Shown here in pieces: positions 15,992-24,315 of a stretch of DNA of 33,566 bases (the first letter of the stretch is position 1; each line of letters starts with the position of its first letter). The notes beneath the pieces were generated by a model. That model worked only from the letters and a program-made list of their open reading frames with translations, did no database searches and was not told where the DNA came from. The translations under genes were made by a program, and so were the position numbers. Source of the stretch: Pseudomonadota bacterium (GTDB lineage: Bacteria > Pseudomonadota > Alphaproteobacteria > GCA-2731375); NCBI GenBank assembly GCA_027623205.1, contig JAQBYC010000048.1:1-33566 (forward strand), given 5' to 3'.

Positions 15992-17821
15992 ATGAAAAAA
16001 GACCAAAATGCCCCCAGCAAGGACGGGAACCGGCGGGACGGGGGGGATCGGGCCGGACGCCTCAAAGCCCTGCGGGAGGAGTTGGCTGGACGTGGCTTGG
16101 ACGGCTTCCTGGTGCCCATGGCTGACCAATATCAGAACGAATATGTACCCGCGGCGGCGCAGCGGATCGCCTGGCTGACCGGGTTTACCGGCTCGGCCGG
16201 CATGGTGGTCGTGCTGGCGGACCGCGCCGCCGCCTTTACGGACGGCCGCTATACCCTGCAGATTACCGAACAGGTAGACGGTGATTTGTACGAGTGCCTG
16301 CATATTAGTGAGACACCGCCGCCTGACTGGATCGCGGCGAACCTCGGCGCGGGCGGCAAACTTGGCTTTGACAGTTGGCTGTTCACCGAGGACGGCGTGG
16401 CCCGCTATCGCACGGGGGCAGTGGCGGCGGGCGGTGAACTGGTGGCCGTAACAGACAACCCCCTAGACACGGTATGGCGGGACCGCCCAGACGAGCCCAT
16501 GGCTCTGGTAGTGCCTCATGATATCGCTTTCGCAGGCGAAACCTCCGCCAGCAAGCGAACCCAGCTGGCCGCTGGTCTCGCCGCTGCAAAGGTCGAGGCC
16601 ACAGTCCTCACCGCGCCGGATTCCATTGCCTGGTTGCTGAATATCCGCGGCGGCGATGTGCCTCATTCACCGTTACCTCTGTCCTTGGCAATTTTGTATC
16701 GAGATAGTCGGGTGGAGTTGTTTCTGGACCCGGCAAAGCGGGGCAGAGGTCTAGCGGATCATTTGGGTAATGCTGTCCCGTTGCAGCCTGCAGAGGCATT
16801 TGCGCCGGCCCTGGATGCGCTTGCCGGCAAGCGGGTACAGATGGACGCTGGGGCGACCGCAGCGTGGGTGTTCGAGCGCCTGAAAACGGCGGGCGCCACA
16901 ATTGTGCGGGGCAGCGATCCCTGCCAACTGCCAAAAGCGATCAAGAACGAGGTCGAGTTAAAGGGCGCCCGCGCTGCCCACGGACGGGACGGCGTGGCGC
17001 TGGTGCGCTTCCTGCATTGGTTATCGGTGTTTGCGCCGCAAGGAGAGCTGGACGAGTTGTCGGTCGAGGCGCAATTGGAAAACTATCGTCGGGACGGCGA
17101 ACATTTTCGCGACTTGAGCTTTCCCACCATCACGGGATCGGGTCCCAACGGCGCCATCGTGCATTACCGGGTTACGGCGGAAAGCAACCGGACCTTGGGC
17201 ACTGGCGAGCTCTATCTCGTGGATTCGGGTGCGCAATATCTGGACGGCACCACCGATGTTACCCGTACCATCGCAATCGGCCAGCCCAGTGACGAAATGC
17301 GGGATCGTTTTACCCGGGTACTCAAAGGCCACATTGCCATTGCCACTACCCGGTTTCCGGCCGGCACCACCGGTGCCCAGTTGGACGTGCTGGCCCGTCA
17401 CGCCCTGTGGCAAGCGGGTTTGGACTTCGATCATGGCACGGGCCACGGGGTCGGTAGCTATCTCAACGTACACGAAGGGCCGCATTCCATTTCAAAGCGG
17501 CAACAGACCCAGGACCTGCGTCCCGGCATGGTGGTTTCGAACGAGCCGGGCTATTACAAGACCGGCGTCTACGGTATTCGCATCGAAAATCTGATGGCCG
17601 TGCGGACGGCGGAGGTTCCTGGCGCCGAACGGTCAATGCTGGAATTTGAAACCCTGACCCTGGCTCCCATTGACCAGAACGCCATTGACGCCGATCTGTT
17701 GACGGCCCCGGAAAAAGCCTGGCTGAACGCCTATCACCAGCGGGTTTACGATGTCCTGTCGCCGCAAATTGACGACCCAACCCGCGAATGGCTGGAGGAA
17801 GCAACCCGGGCCATGGAATAG
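15992..17821 (+). CDS. pepP: Xaa-Pro aminopeptidase, M24B family (long form)
   Basis: The 609-residue enzyme is a long, three-domain aminopeptidase P. The N-terminal half holds two creatinase-like domains (LDGFLVPMADQYQNEYVP, LTGFTGSAGMVVVL, FTDGRYTLQ). The C-terminal pita-bread domain supplies the dimetal ligands D411 and D422 (DSGAQYLDGTTDVTRT), H485 (GTGHGVGSYLNVHEGP), E518 (NEPGYY) and E553 (FETLTL). It removes N-terminal residues preceding proline, probably in the cytoplasm. ATG 15992 is preferred to 15947 because the extra 15 residues are not domain-like; neither start has a strong ribosome binding site. It converges with the GntR gene. Confidence 0.93.
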   Translation: MKKDQNAPSKDGNRRDGGDRAGRLKALREELAGRGLDGFLVPMADQYQNEYVPAAAQRIAWLTGFTGSAGMVVVLADRAAAFTDGRYTLQITEQVDGDLYECLHISETPPPDWIAANLGAGGKLGFDSWLFTEDGVARYRTGAVAAGGELVAVTDNPLDTVWRDRPDEPMALVVPHDIAFAGETSASKRTQLAAGLAAAKVEATVLTAPDSIAWLLNIRGGDVPHSPLPLSLAILYRDSRVELFLDPAKRGRGLADHLGNAVPLQPAEAFAPALDALAGKRVQMDAGATAAWVFERLKTAGATIVRGSDPCQLPKAIKNEVELKGARAAHGRDGVALVRFLHWLSVFAPQGELDELSVEAQLENYRRDGEHFRDLSFPTITGSGPNGAIVHYRVTAESNRTLGTGELYLVDSGAQYLDGTTDVTRTIAIGQPSDEMRDRFTRVLKGHIAIATTRFPAGTTGAQLDVLARHALWQAGLDFDHGTGHGVGSYLNVHEGPHSISKRQQTQDLRPGMVVSNEPGYYKTGVYGIRIENLMAVRTAEVPGAERSMLEFETLTLAPIDQNAIDADLLTAPEKAWLNAYHQRVYDVLSPQIDDPTREWLEEATRAME

Positions 17822-17845
17822 CCCCAAGGTGGAACGGGCTGTGGA

Positions 17846-18601
17846 TTAGCTTTTGGGTGGTTTACCCGGACGACGTAAATCCCGGGTTGCGGTCTGGATG
17901 TGATGATCCATGGCCGACCAGGCGGCGGCGGCATTGCCTGTTTTGATGGCGGTAAAGATTGCCTGATGCTGTGACAGTGAGGTCCGGGCCAAGCCCTTGG
18001 CGCGGTCCGGTGACAGGGTCAACCGTTCGGCAATCCAGGTTTGGATCTGCCCACGGATTACATTGATCAGGCGATACAGGATTCTATTCTGCGTGGCGCG
18101 GGCAATTTCAAAATGAAAGGTCGCGTCAAACGCCTGAAATTGCGCGGGATTATTCAAATGCTCGGCCATGCCGTGGATGGTTGCCTCTATCGCAACTAGA
18201 TTTTCGGGCTTCGCACGCATGGCTGCCCAATGGGCGGCGTTGGTTTCCAGCATGTGGCGGGTTTCCACCAGATCATCTCGGCCCTCGAGGTCCAGCAAGA
18301 GACCCCACTCCAGTGGCTTTTGAAACTGCCCGGTTTCGGCTGCGATATAGGTGCCGCTGCCCGCCCGGCCTTCAAGGATGCCCATGGTGATCAATGGTTT
18401 TAGGGCTTCACGCACGGAGGTGCGGCCAACCCCGAAGGTCTTGCACAATTCCCGTTCCGAAGGCAGCCGGTCGCCCGGTTTGAGGACGCCGGTGGAGATC
18501 AGGTGCCATAGTTGATCCACGATGGCTTCGCTAACCCTGGCCCGTCTGATTCGAAGAAACGGTGCTGCTCTTGCAGCTATTGGGTCGGCTATTTGGGTCA
18601 T
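17846..18601 (-). CDS. GntR-family regulator, FadR/FCD subfamily
   Basis: The 251-residue regulator has a GntR winged helix-turn-helix (about 20-88: VDQLWHLISTGVLKPGDRLPSERELCKTFGVGRTSVREALK) and an all-helical FCD effector domain. The histidines of the usual FCD metal site are recognisable in FDATFHFEIAR, SLSQHQAIF and MDHHI. Such proteins usually bind a carboxylate or metabolic intermediate and release DNA. The gene is divergent from a corrinoid methyltransferase operon. A perfect palindrome of the class recognised by this subfamily lies 52 bases from its ATG, so it very likely represses that operon and itself. The inducer may be the operon's substrate or product. Confidence 0.92.
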   Translation of the reverse strand: MTQIADPIAARAAPFLRIRRARVSEAIVDQLWHLISTGVLKPGDRLPSERELCKTFGVGRTSVREALKPLITMGILEGRAGSGTYIAAETGQFQKPLEWGLLLDLEGRDDLVETRHMLETNAAHWAAMRAKPENLVAIEATIHGMAEHLNNPAQFQAFDATFHFEIARATQNRILYRLINVIRGQIQTWIAERLTLSPDRAKGLARTSLSQHQAIFTAIKTGNAAAAWSAMDHHIQTATRDLRRPGKPPKS

Positions 18602-18652
18602 AATCTTTCGGCTGCGGGCGGCTCTCGCTTTACAGGCCTGGACAAGCCTCTT

Positions 18653-18673
18653 AAAATTGGTCTGACCAATTTT
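18653..18673. promoter_or_regulatory. Perfect GntR/FadR-type operator palindrome
   Basis: Arms AAAATTGGTC (18653-18662) and GACCAATTTT (18664-18673) are perfect complements around a single T. The core TTGGTC-N-GACCAA is the known operator type of FadR-subfamily regulators such as PdhR and LldR. It lies between the divergent GntR gene and the five-gene methyltransferase operon. Promoter boxes are weak on both sides. Confidence 0.8.
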
Positions 18674-18735
18674 GATCTTTAGGCACTGGTTGCGTCAAGT
18701 CTGGATGTGAACAGGTCCAGGGTGGGAGAGTTTCG

Positions 18736-19380
18736 GTGGTGGATCCATTCGCCGGTCTTGGAAAGCGGGTCGAGCTGGTCTCGACCGACAAGTACTTCCG
18801 CGACATTTCTATTGGCCTTTATGCCCGTGAAGATGCCGGTGGGTGGATTTTCCGGGTGCGCAGCTTCGCCCGTTATGACGGTCTCGACGATCGTATTGGC
18901 TTTATTGTCGGCGCGATGCAGACCCTGGGCGGCATGCAACAGGCGGCAACGGATACTTTGCGTTTTCCCTGCGGCAGCGAGCATTTGGTTGCCGTGCGGC
19001 GGTTGTTTTTGCAGGCCTGCAAGGAAAAACCTGAAACGACAGTCGGCGCGCCGGCGCTATCCCTATGGGACAAAAAATCTGAATTAACCGTCAAGGCTCT
19101 GGGTCTGGGGCAGGGGGTCTACGCCCTGTCGGCCGACGGTGTGGCGGAAAGTGATCAAATCAAGCGGCGGCTAAATGCCTTGCGCAACGCCTTGGTGAAA
19201 TTGGCTGACGCCGAGGCTGACGAGATGCATGGTGAACGCTTCTGTTTTTCCTGCGGGCAGGCACACGATCCGCTGGTCGGTCTGTTGTTGCAGGCGGCCC
19301 CCAATGTCCGCGCCATCATGCGGGAACACGAAATGAATGCGGCCCGTGGCGTCCTGGCGGCGCCGGGCAATCAGAACTAG
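18736..19380 (+). CDS. Unrecognised protein, first gene of the corrinoid operon
   Basis: I do not recognise this 214-residue protein. It has no signal peptide or membrane segment. The N-terminal half looks like a mixed alpha/beta domain (KRVELVSTDKYFRDISIGLY, GWIFRVRSFARYDGLDDRIG). The C-terminal part is helical and holds FCFSCGQAH (about residues 177-185), a C-x2-C-x2-H cluster that might bind zinc or iron; two further cysteines are in RFPCGSE and LQACKE. The start is GTG 18736 (or 18739), with GGGAGAG just upstream. It precedes the methyltransferase gene by nine bases and shares its operon. It could be a substrate-specific accessory or even the methyl-donor-handling subunit, but this is guesswork. 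Confidence 0.7.
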   Translation: MVDPFAGLGKRVELVSTDKYFRDISIGLYAREDAGGWIFRVRSFARYDGLDDRIGFIVGAMQTLGGMQQAATDTLRFPCGSEHLVAVRRLFLQACKEKPETTVGAPALSLWDKKSELTVKALGLGQGVYALSADGVAESDQIKRRLNALRNALVKLADAEADEMHGERFCFSCGQAHDPLVGLLLQAAPNVRAIMREHEMNAARGVLAAPGNQN

Positions 19381-19389
19381 GAGGGGCCC

Positions 19390-20439
19390 ATGGCACAACA
19401 GCAGAACGGACAGGCAATTCCGGCCATGACCAGCCGGGAACGGGTGCTGGCCGCCCTGCGGGGGCAACCGGTGGATCGCACACCGGTCTGTTGCCCAACC
19501 TCGGTCGCCACGGTGGAATTAATGGACCTGGTCGATGCGCCGTTTCCCGACGCCAACCGACAGGCCGAGCCCATGGCGCGTCTGGCCGCGACGGCCCATA
19601 CAATCCTGGGCTTTGACAGTGTCATGCCGGTGTTCTCCATAATTCAGGAATCTTCGGCGCTGGGCTGCAAGATGCAGTGGGAGGGCAAGGATAATTGGCC
19701 GACAGTGCGCATGAGCGAGCCGATCTGGGACAGTCCGGACGATATTTATGTGCCCAACGATCTGATTGAGCACCCCGATACCAAATGCGTGCTGGACGCC
19801 ATCAAGTTGTTGCGCCAGGAGTTGGGCGCCGACGTCGCAATCATAGGCAAAACCATGGGGCCGTGGTCGCTGGCCTACCACTGCTTTGGCGTGGAAAAAT
19901 TCCTGCTGTTGTCCCTGGACGATCCGGCGGCGACGAAGGAGATATTGGCGAAATTAAAGAAGGTCACCATCGATTTCGGGAATGCCCAGATTGAGGCCGG
20001 AGTTGATGCCCTGACCTTGCCCGACCATGCCACCGGCGATCTGGTCAGCGGCGAATATTACCAACGATATCTGCGCGATCTTCATATTGAGTTCGCCGAG
20101 CGTATTCCCTGCCCCCTGATCTTGCATATCTGTGGCCGCACCGTTGATCGTATGGGCTTTATCGCCGAGACCGGCATGGCCGCCTTTCATTACGATTCGA
20201 AAAACAAACCGGGCGAATCCATGGACACCGTGGCCGGGCGCATCGCACTGGTGGGCAATATAAACAACCCCGAAACCCTGTTCTCGAAGGGCCCCGATGA
20301 CGTGAAAGCCGAGGTCTTTGCCAACCTGGACGCAGGGGTTCAGATGATCGGCCCCGAATGCGCCATTCCCTTGCAGACCTCCATCGCCAACCTGCGCGCC
20401 ATACCCGAGGCGGTACAGGAATGGCATGCCCGGCATTGA
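19390..20439 (+). CDS. Corrinoid-dependent methyltransferase, MtaA/CmuA (UroD-fold) family
   Basis: The 349-residue protein belongs to the uroporphyrinogen-decarboxylase-fold methyltransferases. It opens with MTSRERVLAALRGQPVDRTPV, has TGDLVSGEYYQRYL, and carries the zinc ligands H246-x-C248 (LHICGRT) and C324 (GPECAIPL), matching the H-x-C-xn-C site of MtaA/MtbA, which activates a thiol. It also has ALVGNINNPETLFSKG. Archaeal MtaA moves methyl from corrinoid to coenzyme M; the CmuA N-terminal domain moves methyl from chloromethane to corrinoid. Since coenzyme M is not expected here and a folate methyltransferase is encoded downstream, a substrate-to-corrinoid role is more likely. The ribosome binding site (AGGAGGGG) overlaps the previous gene's stop. 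Confidence 0.9.
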   Translation: MAQQQNGQAIPAMTSRERVLAALRGQPVDRTPVCCPTSVATVELMDLVDAPFPDANRQAEPMARLAATAHTILGFDSVMPVFSIIQESSALGCKMQWEGKDNWPTVRMSEPIWDSPDDIYVPNDLIEHPDTKCVLDAIKLLRQELGADVAIIGKTMGPWSLAYHCFGVEKFLLLSLDDPAATKEILAKLKKVTIDFGNAQIEAGVDALTLPDHATGDLVSGEYYQRYLRDLHIEFAERIPCPLILHICGRTVDRMGFIAETGMAAFHYDSKNKPGESMDTVAGRIALVGNINNPETLFSKGPDDVKAEVFANLDAGVQMIGPECAIPLQTSIANLRAIPEAVQEWHARH

Positions 20440-20496
20440 GCTAGATTTTCATCCCATCATGCTGATCCATCTTTTTAATGAAACGGTAGCGGAACA

Positions 20497-21246
20497 ATGG
20501 CGGAATTAAGCGATGTCCAGAACCAGACACTCCGTGACGAGATAGAGGAGTATCTTGAGCGGCCCGAGGAAATCGCGCGCTTTATCGAGCTCTTCGCCCG
20601 CGCTAAACCTGCCTTGCAGGAAATTGCCGCGGCGATTGTCGAGGGCGATGACGCCGCCGCCGATCGTCTGACCGTGGCCGCCCTGGAGCAAGGCATCGAA
20701 GCAATCGAAATCATGGACGATGGCCTGATCGGTGGCATGGGCATCGTCGGCATCAAGTTTCGCGAGAATTTCGTATTCGTACCGGAAGTGTTGAGTTGCG
20801 CGCGGGCCATGCGGGCCGGCATGGCGCATATCGAGCCGATCCTGTCGGCCGCGGGCGTCGAGAAGCACGGCACCGTCATCATGGGAACGGTGAAGGGTGA
20901 TTTGCATGATATCGGCAAGAACCTATGCATCATGATGCTGCGGGGTTCCGGCTTTGACGTCATAGATCTGGGCGTCGATGTGGCCGAGGATGCCTTCATA
21001 GACGCGGTGGAGCAAAGCGGCGCCAGGGTGTTGGGCATGTCCGCCCTACTGACCACCACGATGCCCAACATGGGCCGGACGATCGAGGCCTTTATCGATG
21101 CCGACTTGCGCGATGAGGTGCAGATCATGGTCGGGGGGGCGCCGGTTACACAGGAATTCTCGGACGATATGGGCGCCGACGGTTATGGCGCGGATGCCTT
21201 GAGCTGCGTTGCCGTGGCCAAGGAATTGATGACGGCCGTGGCCTAG
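20497..21246 (+). CDS. Methyltransferase corrinoid protein (MtbC/MtaC-like)
   Basis: This 249-residue stand-alone cobalamin carrier has an N-terminal helical cap (about 35-120, ending VFVPEVLSCARAMRAGM) and a Rossmann-like B12 domain. The base-off/His-on motif is GDLHDIGKN with H137 as lower cobalt ligand, followed by LGVDV, the MSALLTTTM loop and GGAPVT. It would shuttle methyl between the UroD-fold protein and the folate methyltransferase encoded on either side. The first 30 residues are an acidic extension. It lies 57 bases after the methyltransferase gene. A CmuA protein would have this domain fused; here it is separate. Confidence 0.93.
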   Translation: MAELSDVQNQTLRDEIEEYLERPEEIARFIELFARAKPALQEIAAAIVEGDDAAADRLTVAALEQGIEAIEIMDDGLIGGMGIVGIKFRENFVFVPEVLSCARAMRAGMAHIEPILSAAGVEKHGTVIMGTVKGDLHDIGKNLCIMMLRGSGFDVIDLGVDVAEDAFIDAVEQSGARVLGMSALLTTTMPNMGRTIEAFIDADLRDEVQIMVGGAPVTQEFSDDMGADGYGADALSCVAVAKELMTAVA

Positions 21247-21274
21247 GGCCGCTTGAAGGCAGGAAAGACAGCGC

Positions 21275-23245
21275 GTGGCCGGGCCGGCGAAAAAAGATTA
21301 CCAGCAGCGTCTGGATCAAATTACCGAGATATTCGCTGATATCATGGGCGAAGCCCAGGATCATCTGCAGGGGCAGGGACGCTGTCCCTACCGCACTGCC
21401 AAGGATATCTGCACCGCGAAATTCGGTTGCGCCAACCGCGCGCGGCCGGGCGCCAGGGATGCCGCGCCCATCTGCGCCCACGACGGTACTTTGGACTTTC
21501 GCAGTGCCTGGGAAAGCCGGCCGGAGAGTTATCGGAAAACCAGGGATAAAATCGAACAGGTGCGCCTGCAGGCTGCGGCAAAACGCGGCCAAGCACAAGT
21601 GGGCGGGCATGAAGACCGCCGCGCCGGCATGGAAGGCAAGGCGGCCGAAACGCAGACCCTGTTCGACCGGGCCGATGTTGGCGGGCTGCATCTGGCCAGT
21701 TCCTGTGGCCGCTATGGCGATTGCCACGAATGCATCGTCACCGTGAACCAGGGAATGGAGGCCCTGGCCCCGCGCACGGAGGCGGAAGCGTTCCTGCCCG
21801 AACATTACCGTCTTGCTTGTCAGGCGGAAATTATCGACGCCGGCGCCGAGATCACGTTCGAGCCATTGATCCGCGCGCCGCGTATTTTGCAAACCTCGTT
21901 CGAAAAACCCATCAGCCTGGCCCCGGCTGTTACGCGACGGAACGGGGAGGTCTTGCGTGACGGTGAGGTGATCGATAAGTACCGGGGCCATATTCTTGGC
22001 TTGGCGATTGATCTTGGCACCACCACCGTGGCCGCGAACCTGTTCGATCTGCAAAGCGGCGCATGCATCGCCATGGCGTCTTTTGAAAATCCGCAACGAT
22101 TTGGCGGCAGCGATGTGATGCATCGGATCTCGTACGATGGTGGTCCGCACCGGGGCGAAATGCACAAGGTCATCATCAACGCCCTGAACCGGGAGATCGA
22201 GGGACTATGCGGGCGGTTTGCCTTCAATCGCCGGGAAATTTACGAAATCGTGGTGGCGGGCAACTCCACCATGCGGGATCTTTTCTTCAATGGTGATGTG
22301 CAACCCATCGGCCAACGCCCCTATAAATCCCCGGTGGAGCTGGCCTTTATGGCCGGTGAACGGGACAGCACGGCGCTGGTCGTGGAAGCGCGGAAACTGC
22401 GCCTGCGGGCGCATCCGAAATGTCTGGTGCATGGCCTGCCCTTGATCGCCAGCCATGTGGGCGGGGATGCCGCCGCCTCGCTGTTGGCCCTGGATATCTC
22501 GCCCGACGACGACGATGTGGTGATGCTGGTCGATATGGGCACCAATACGGAAATTGCGCTCGCCGGCCGGGGCCGCCTGATGGTCGCCTCGTGCCCCGCT
22601 GGACCGGCCTTCGAGGGCGGGTTGGTGCGCCACGGCATGGCCAGCTACGACGGCGCAATCGAGGCCGTCAGCGAAAGCGACGACGGCGGCTTTCAATGGC
22701 GCACCATTGGCGATGTGGCCCCGCTGGGCCTATGTGGCTCTGGCCTGATTGACCTGCTGGCGGTGCTGCGGCGCACGGACCGCATGAATGAAAAAGGCGC
22801 CCTGGCGCGTGATAAGGGCAAACGCAATGCTGAAATTCTGATTGCGCCGCACGCGGCATCGGGCAAATCAATCACTATTTCCGGCCTGGATATCAGCCAT
22901 CTGGCCCAGGCCAAGGCGGCCTCTCATGCCGGACAGAATATTCTGATGCGGCGTTTTGGCGTAGGCGCGGATGACATCAGCCGCCTGTATCTGGCGGGGG
23001 GGTTTGCGTCCCATGTGGATTTCCACAATGCGGTGGAAATTGGCCTGCTGGCGCCGGTTGCGAAAGACCGCATGGTTAAGGCCGGCAATAGCGCACTGTT
23101 GGGCGCGGGCGAAGCCTTGTTGAACACGGGCCGGCGGGCGTACCTGGAACAATTGGTGCGTCGGGCGGAACATGTGGAACTGGAAAGCGAGGCGAATTTC
23201 TTCGAGATCTTCGTTGAAGCCTGCTTTTTCAAGCCGATGCAATAA
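21275..23245 (+). CDS. RACo-type ATP-dependent corrinoid activator with extra Cys-rich N-terminus
   Basis: This 656-residue protein restores inactive Co(II) corrinoid to Co(I) at the expense of ATP. A plant-type [2Fe-2S] domain has C144, C150, C153 and C182 (C-x5-C-x2-C-x28-C). It is followed by a linker and an ASKHA-fold ATPase starting at LAIDLGTTTVAANLF (243-257), with VAGNSTMRDLF, MLVDMGTNTEIAL, APLGLCGSGLIDLL and LYLAGGFASHVDF. Unlike most RACo proteins, which begin with the ferredoxin domain, this one has about 130 residues first. These include C37, C46, C52 and C67 (CPYRTAKDICTAKFGC), possibly a second metal site. The GTG start at 21275 has AGGAAAG upstream, and the gene is 28 bases after the corrinoid protein gene. 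Confidence 0.9.
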   Translation: MAGPAKKDYQQRLDQITEIFADIMGEAQDHLQGQGRCPYRTAKDICTAKFGCANRARPGARDAAPICAHDGTLDFRSAWESRPESYRKTRDKIEQVRLQAAAKRGQAQVGGHEDRRAGMEGKAAETQTLFDRADVGGLHLASSCGRYGDCHECIVTVNQGMEALAPRTEAEAFLPEHYRLACQAEIIDAGAEITFEPLIRAPRILQTSFEKPISLAPAVTRRNGEVLRDGEVIDKYRGHILGLAIDLGTTTVAANLFDLQSGACIAMASFENPQRFGGSDVMHRISYDGGPHRGEMHKVIINALNREIEGLCGRFAFNRREIYEIVVAGNSTMRDLFFNGDVQPIGQRPYKSPVELAFMAGERDSTALVVEARKLRLRAHPKCLVHGLPLIASHVGGDAAASLLALDISPDDDDVVMLVDMGTNTEIALAGRGRLMVASCPAGPAFEGGLVRHGMASYDGAIEAVSESDDGGFQWRTIGDVAPLGLCGSGLIDLLAVLRRTDRMNEKGALARDKGKRNAEILIAPHAASGKSITISGLDISHLAQAKAASHAGQNILMRRFGVGADDISRLYLAGGFASHVDFHNAVEIGLLAPVAKDRMVKAGNSALLGAGEALLNTGRRAYLEQLVRRAEHVELESEANFFEIFVEACFFKPMQ

Positions 23246-23277
23246 ATCACCATCGACAATGCGTAGAGGAAGCGCTC

Positions 23278-24315
23278 ATGAAGATTGACGGGATGGATCG
23301 CGAGTTCATTGTTATTGGCGAGAATGTGCATACCACCCGCGCCCTGTTGCGGCGCAACAAGCGCGTCACCACGGACGAGGCCGGTGCCGATGTCATTAAC
23401 TATGTCACGCTCTCCGGGGAAGAGCGTTCTCTGCCAATTCCAGAGGCAATCAAAGCGACCCAGGATTTTCAGGAGGGCCGTGTTAAGCATTTCAAGGCCG
23501 CCCTGCAACAGGCCATGTTCGGCACCGGCCCGGCGCAGGCCGAGGGGCTTTGCTATATCCAAGCGATCGTTGAAAAACAGGAGGCCGCAGGCGCTGACTA
23601 TCTTGACGTCAATGTGGATGAGGTCTCGCTAAAAAAGGAAGAACAAATAGAGGCCATGCAATGGCTGACGGGCAGGGTGCAGGATCTGGCGACGCGTCCC
23701 CCGTCCATTGACTCATCCGATATCGACGTCATTGCCGCCGGGCTGGCCGTCTATGATGGACGCAATGGCCCGGCCATGCTGAATTCGGCTTCTTTGGAGC
23801 GTCCCACGGCCCTTGATTTGGCACAACAGTTCGGCACCACGGTTATTGTGACGGCATCGGGCCAAAGCGCCATGCCCGACGGCGCCGCAGGCCGGGTCGC
23901 CAATGCGACAACGATGATAGAGGCCGCCCTGGCAAAAGGCATCCCGGCCACTGACATATATCTTGATCCGCTGGTCTTTCCCGTTTCAGTGGATCCCGAG
24001 TTTGGCCGCCACTGCCTGGACGCCATAACCGAAATCCGGCGACGCCATGGCCCGGACATACATATCACGGGGGGCATTTCGAACGCCTCATTCGGCGTTC
24101 CCGCCCGCAAGTACATCAACGAAGCCTTTTTGCGCCTCGCGGTGCAGGCTGGGGCCGACAGCGGCATCATGGACCCGGTACAAAACGATCCCAACATGGC
24201 GCTGGCGCCGGGCACACCATCGAATGCCATCGCCCTGGCCATGGACGTGGTTTTGGGCCGGGACGCGGATTGCGCTACTTATATCAAGGCCTGGCGCAAG
24301 AAAGAACTGGCTTAG
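23278..24315 (+). CDS. Methyltetrahydrofolate:corrinoid methyltransferase (MeTr/CmuB-like)
   Basis: The 345-residue protein is a pterin-binding TIM barrel of the MeTr/dihydropteroate-synthase-like family. It has IGENVHTTRALL (13-24), the folate-binding DVNVDE (110-115) and GGISNASFGVPARKYIN (265-281), with MLNSAS and YLDPLVFPVS between. MeTr and CmuB move a methyl group between corrinoid and tetrahydrofolate. In this operon the likely direction is from methyl-corrinoid to tetrahydrofolate, feeding C1 metabolism. AGAGGAAG lies seven bases before ATG 23278. It is the last gene of the operon; only a weak GC-rich stem (24316-24338) follows. Confidence 0.92.
   Translation: MKIDGMDREFIVIGENVHTTRALLRRNKRVTTDEAGADVINYVTLSGEERSLPIPEAIKATQDFQEGRVKHFKAALQQAMFGTGPAQAEGLCYIQAIVEKQEAAGADYLDVNVDEVSLKKEEQIEAMQWLTGRVQDLATRPPSIDSSDIDVIAAGLAVYDGRNGPAMLNSASLERPTALDLAQQFGTTVIVTASGQSAMPDGAAGRVANATTMIEAALAKGIPATDIYLDPLVFPVSVDPEFGRHCLDAITEIRRRHGPDIHITGGISNASFGVPARKYINEAFLRLAVQAGADSGIMDPVQNDPNMALAPGTPSNAIALAMDVVLGRDADCATYIKAWRKKELA

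Noticed and set aside
20475-21128. 217-codon open frame opposite the corrinoid protein gene
   Set aside because: Low-complexity serine-rich translation, antisense to a gene with an intact DLHDIG motif.
21146-22165. 339-codon open frame on the minus strand opposite the RACo-type gene
   Set aside because: It is antisense to a well-supported protein with clear domains, is rich in proline, arginine and histidine, and has no recognisable domain. GC-rich codon bias makes such frames common.
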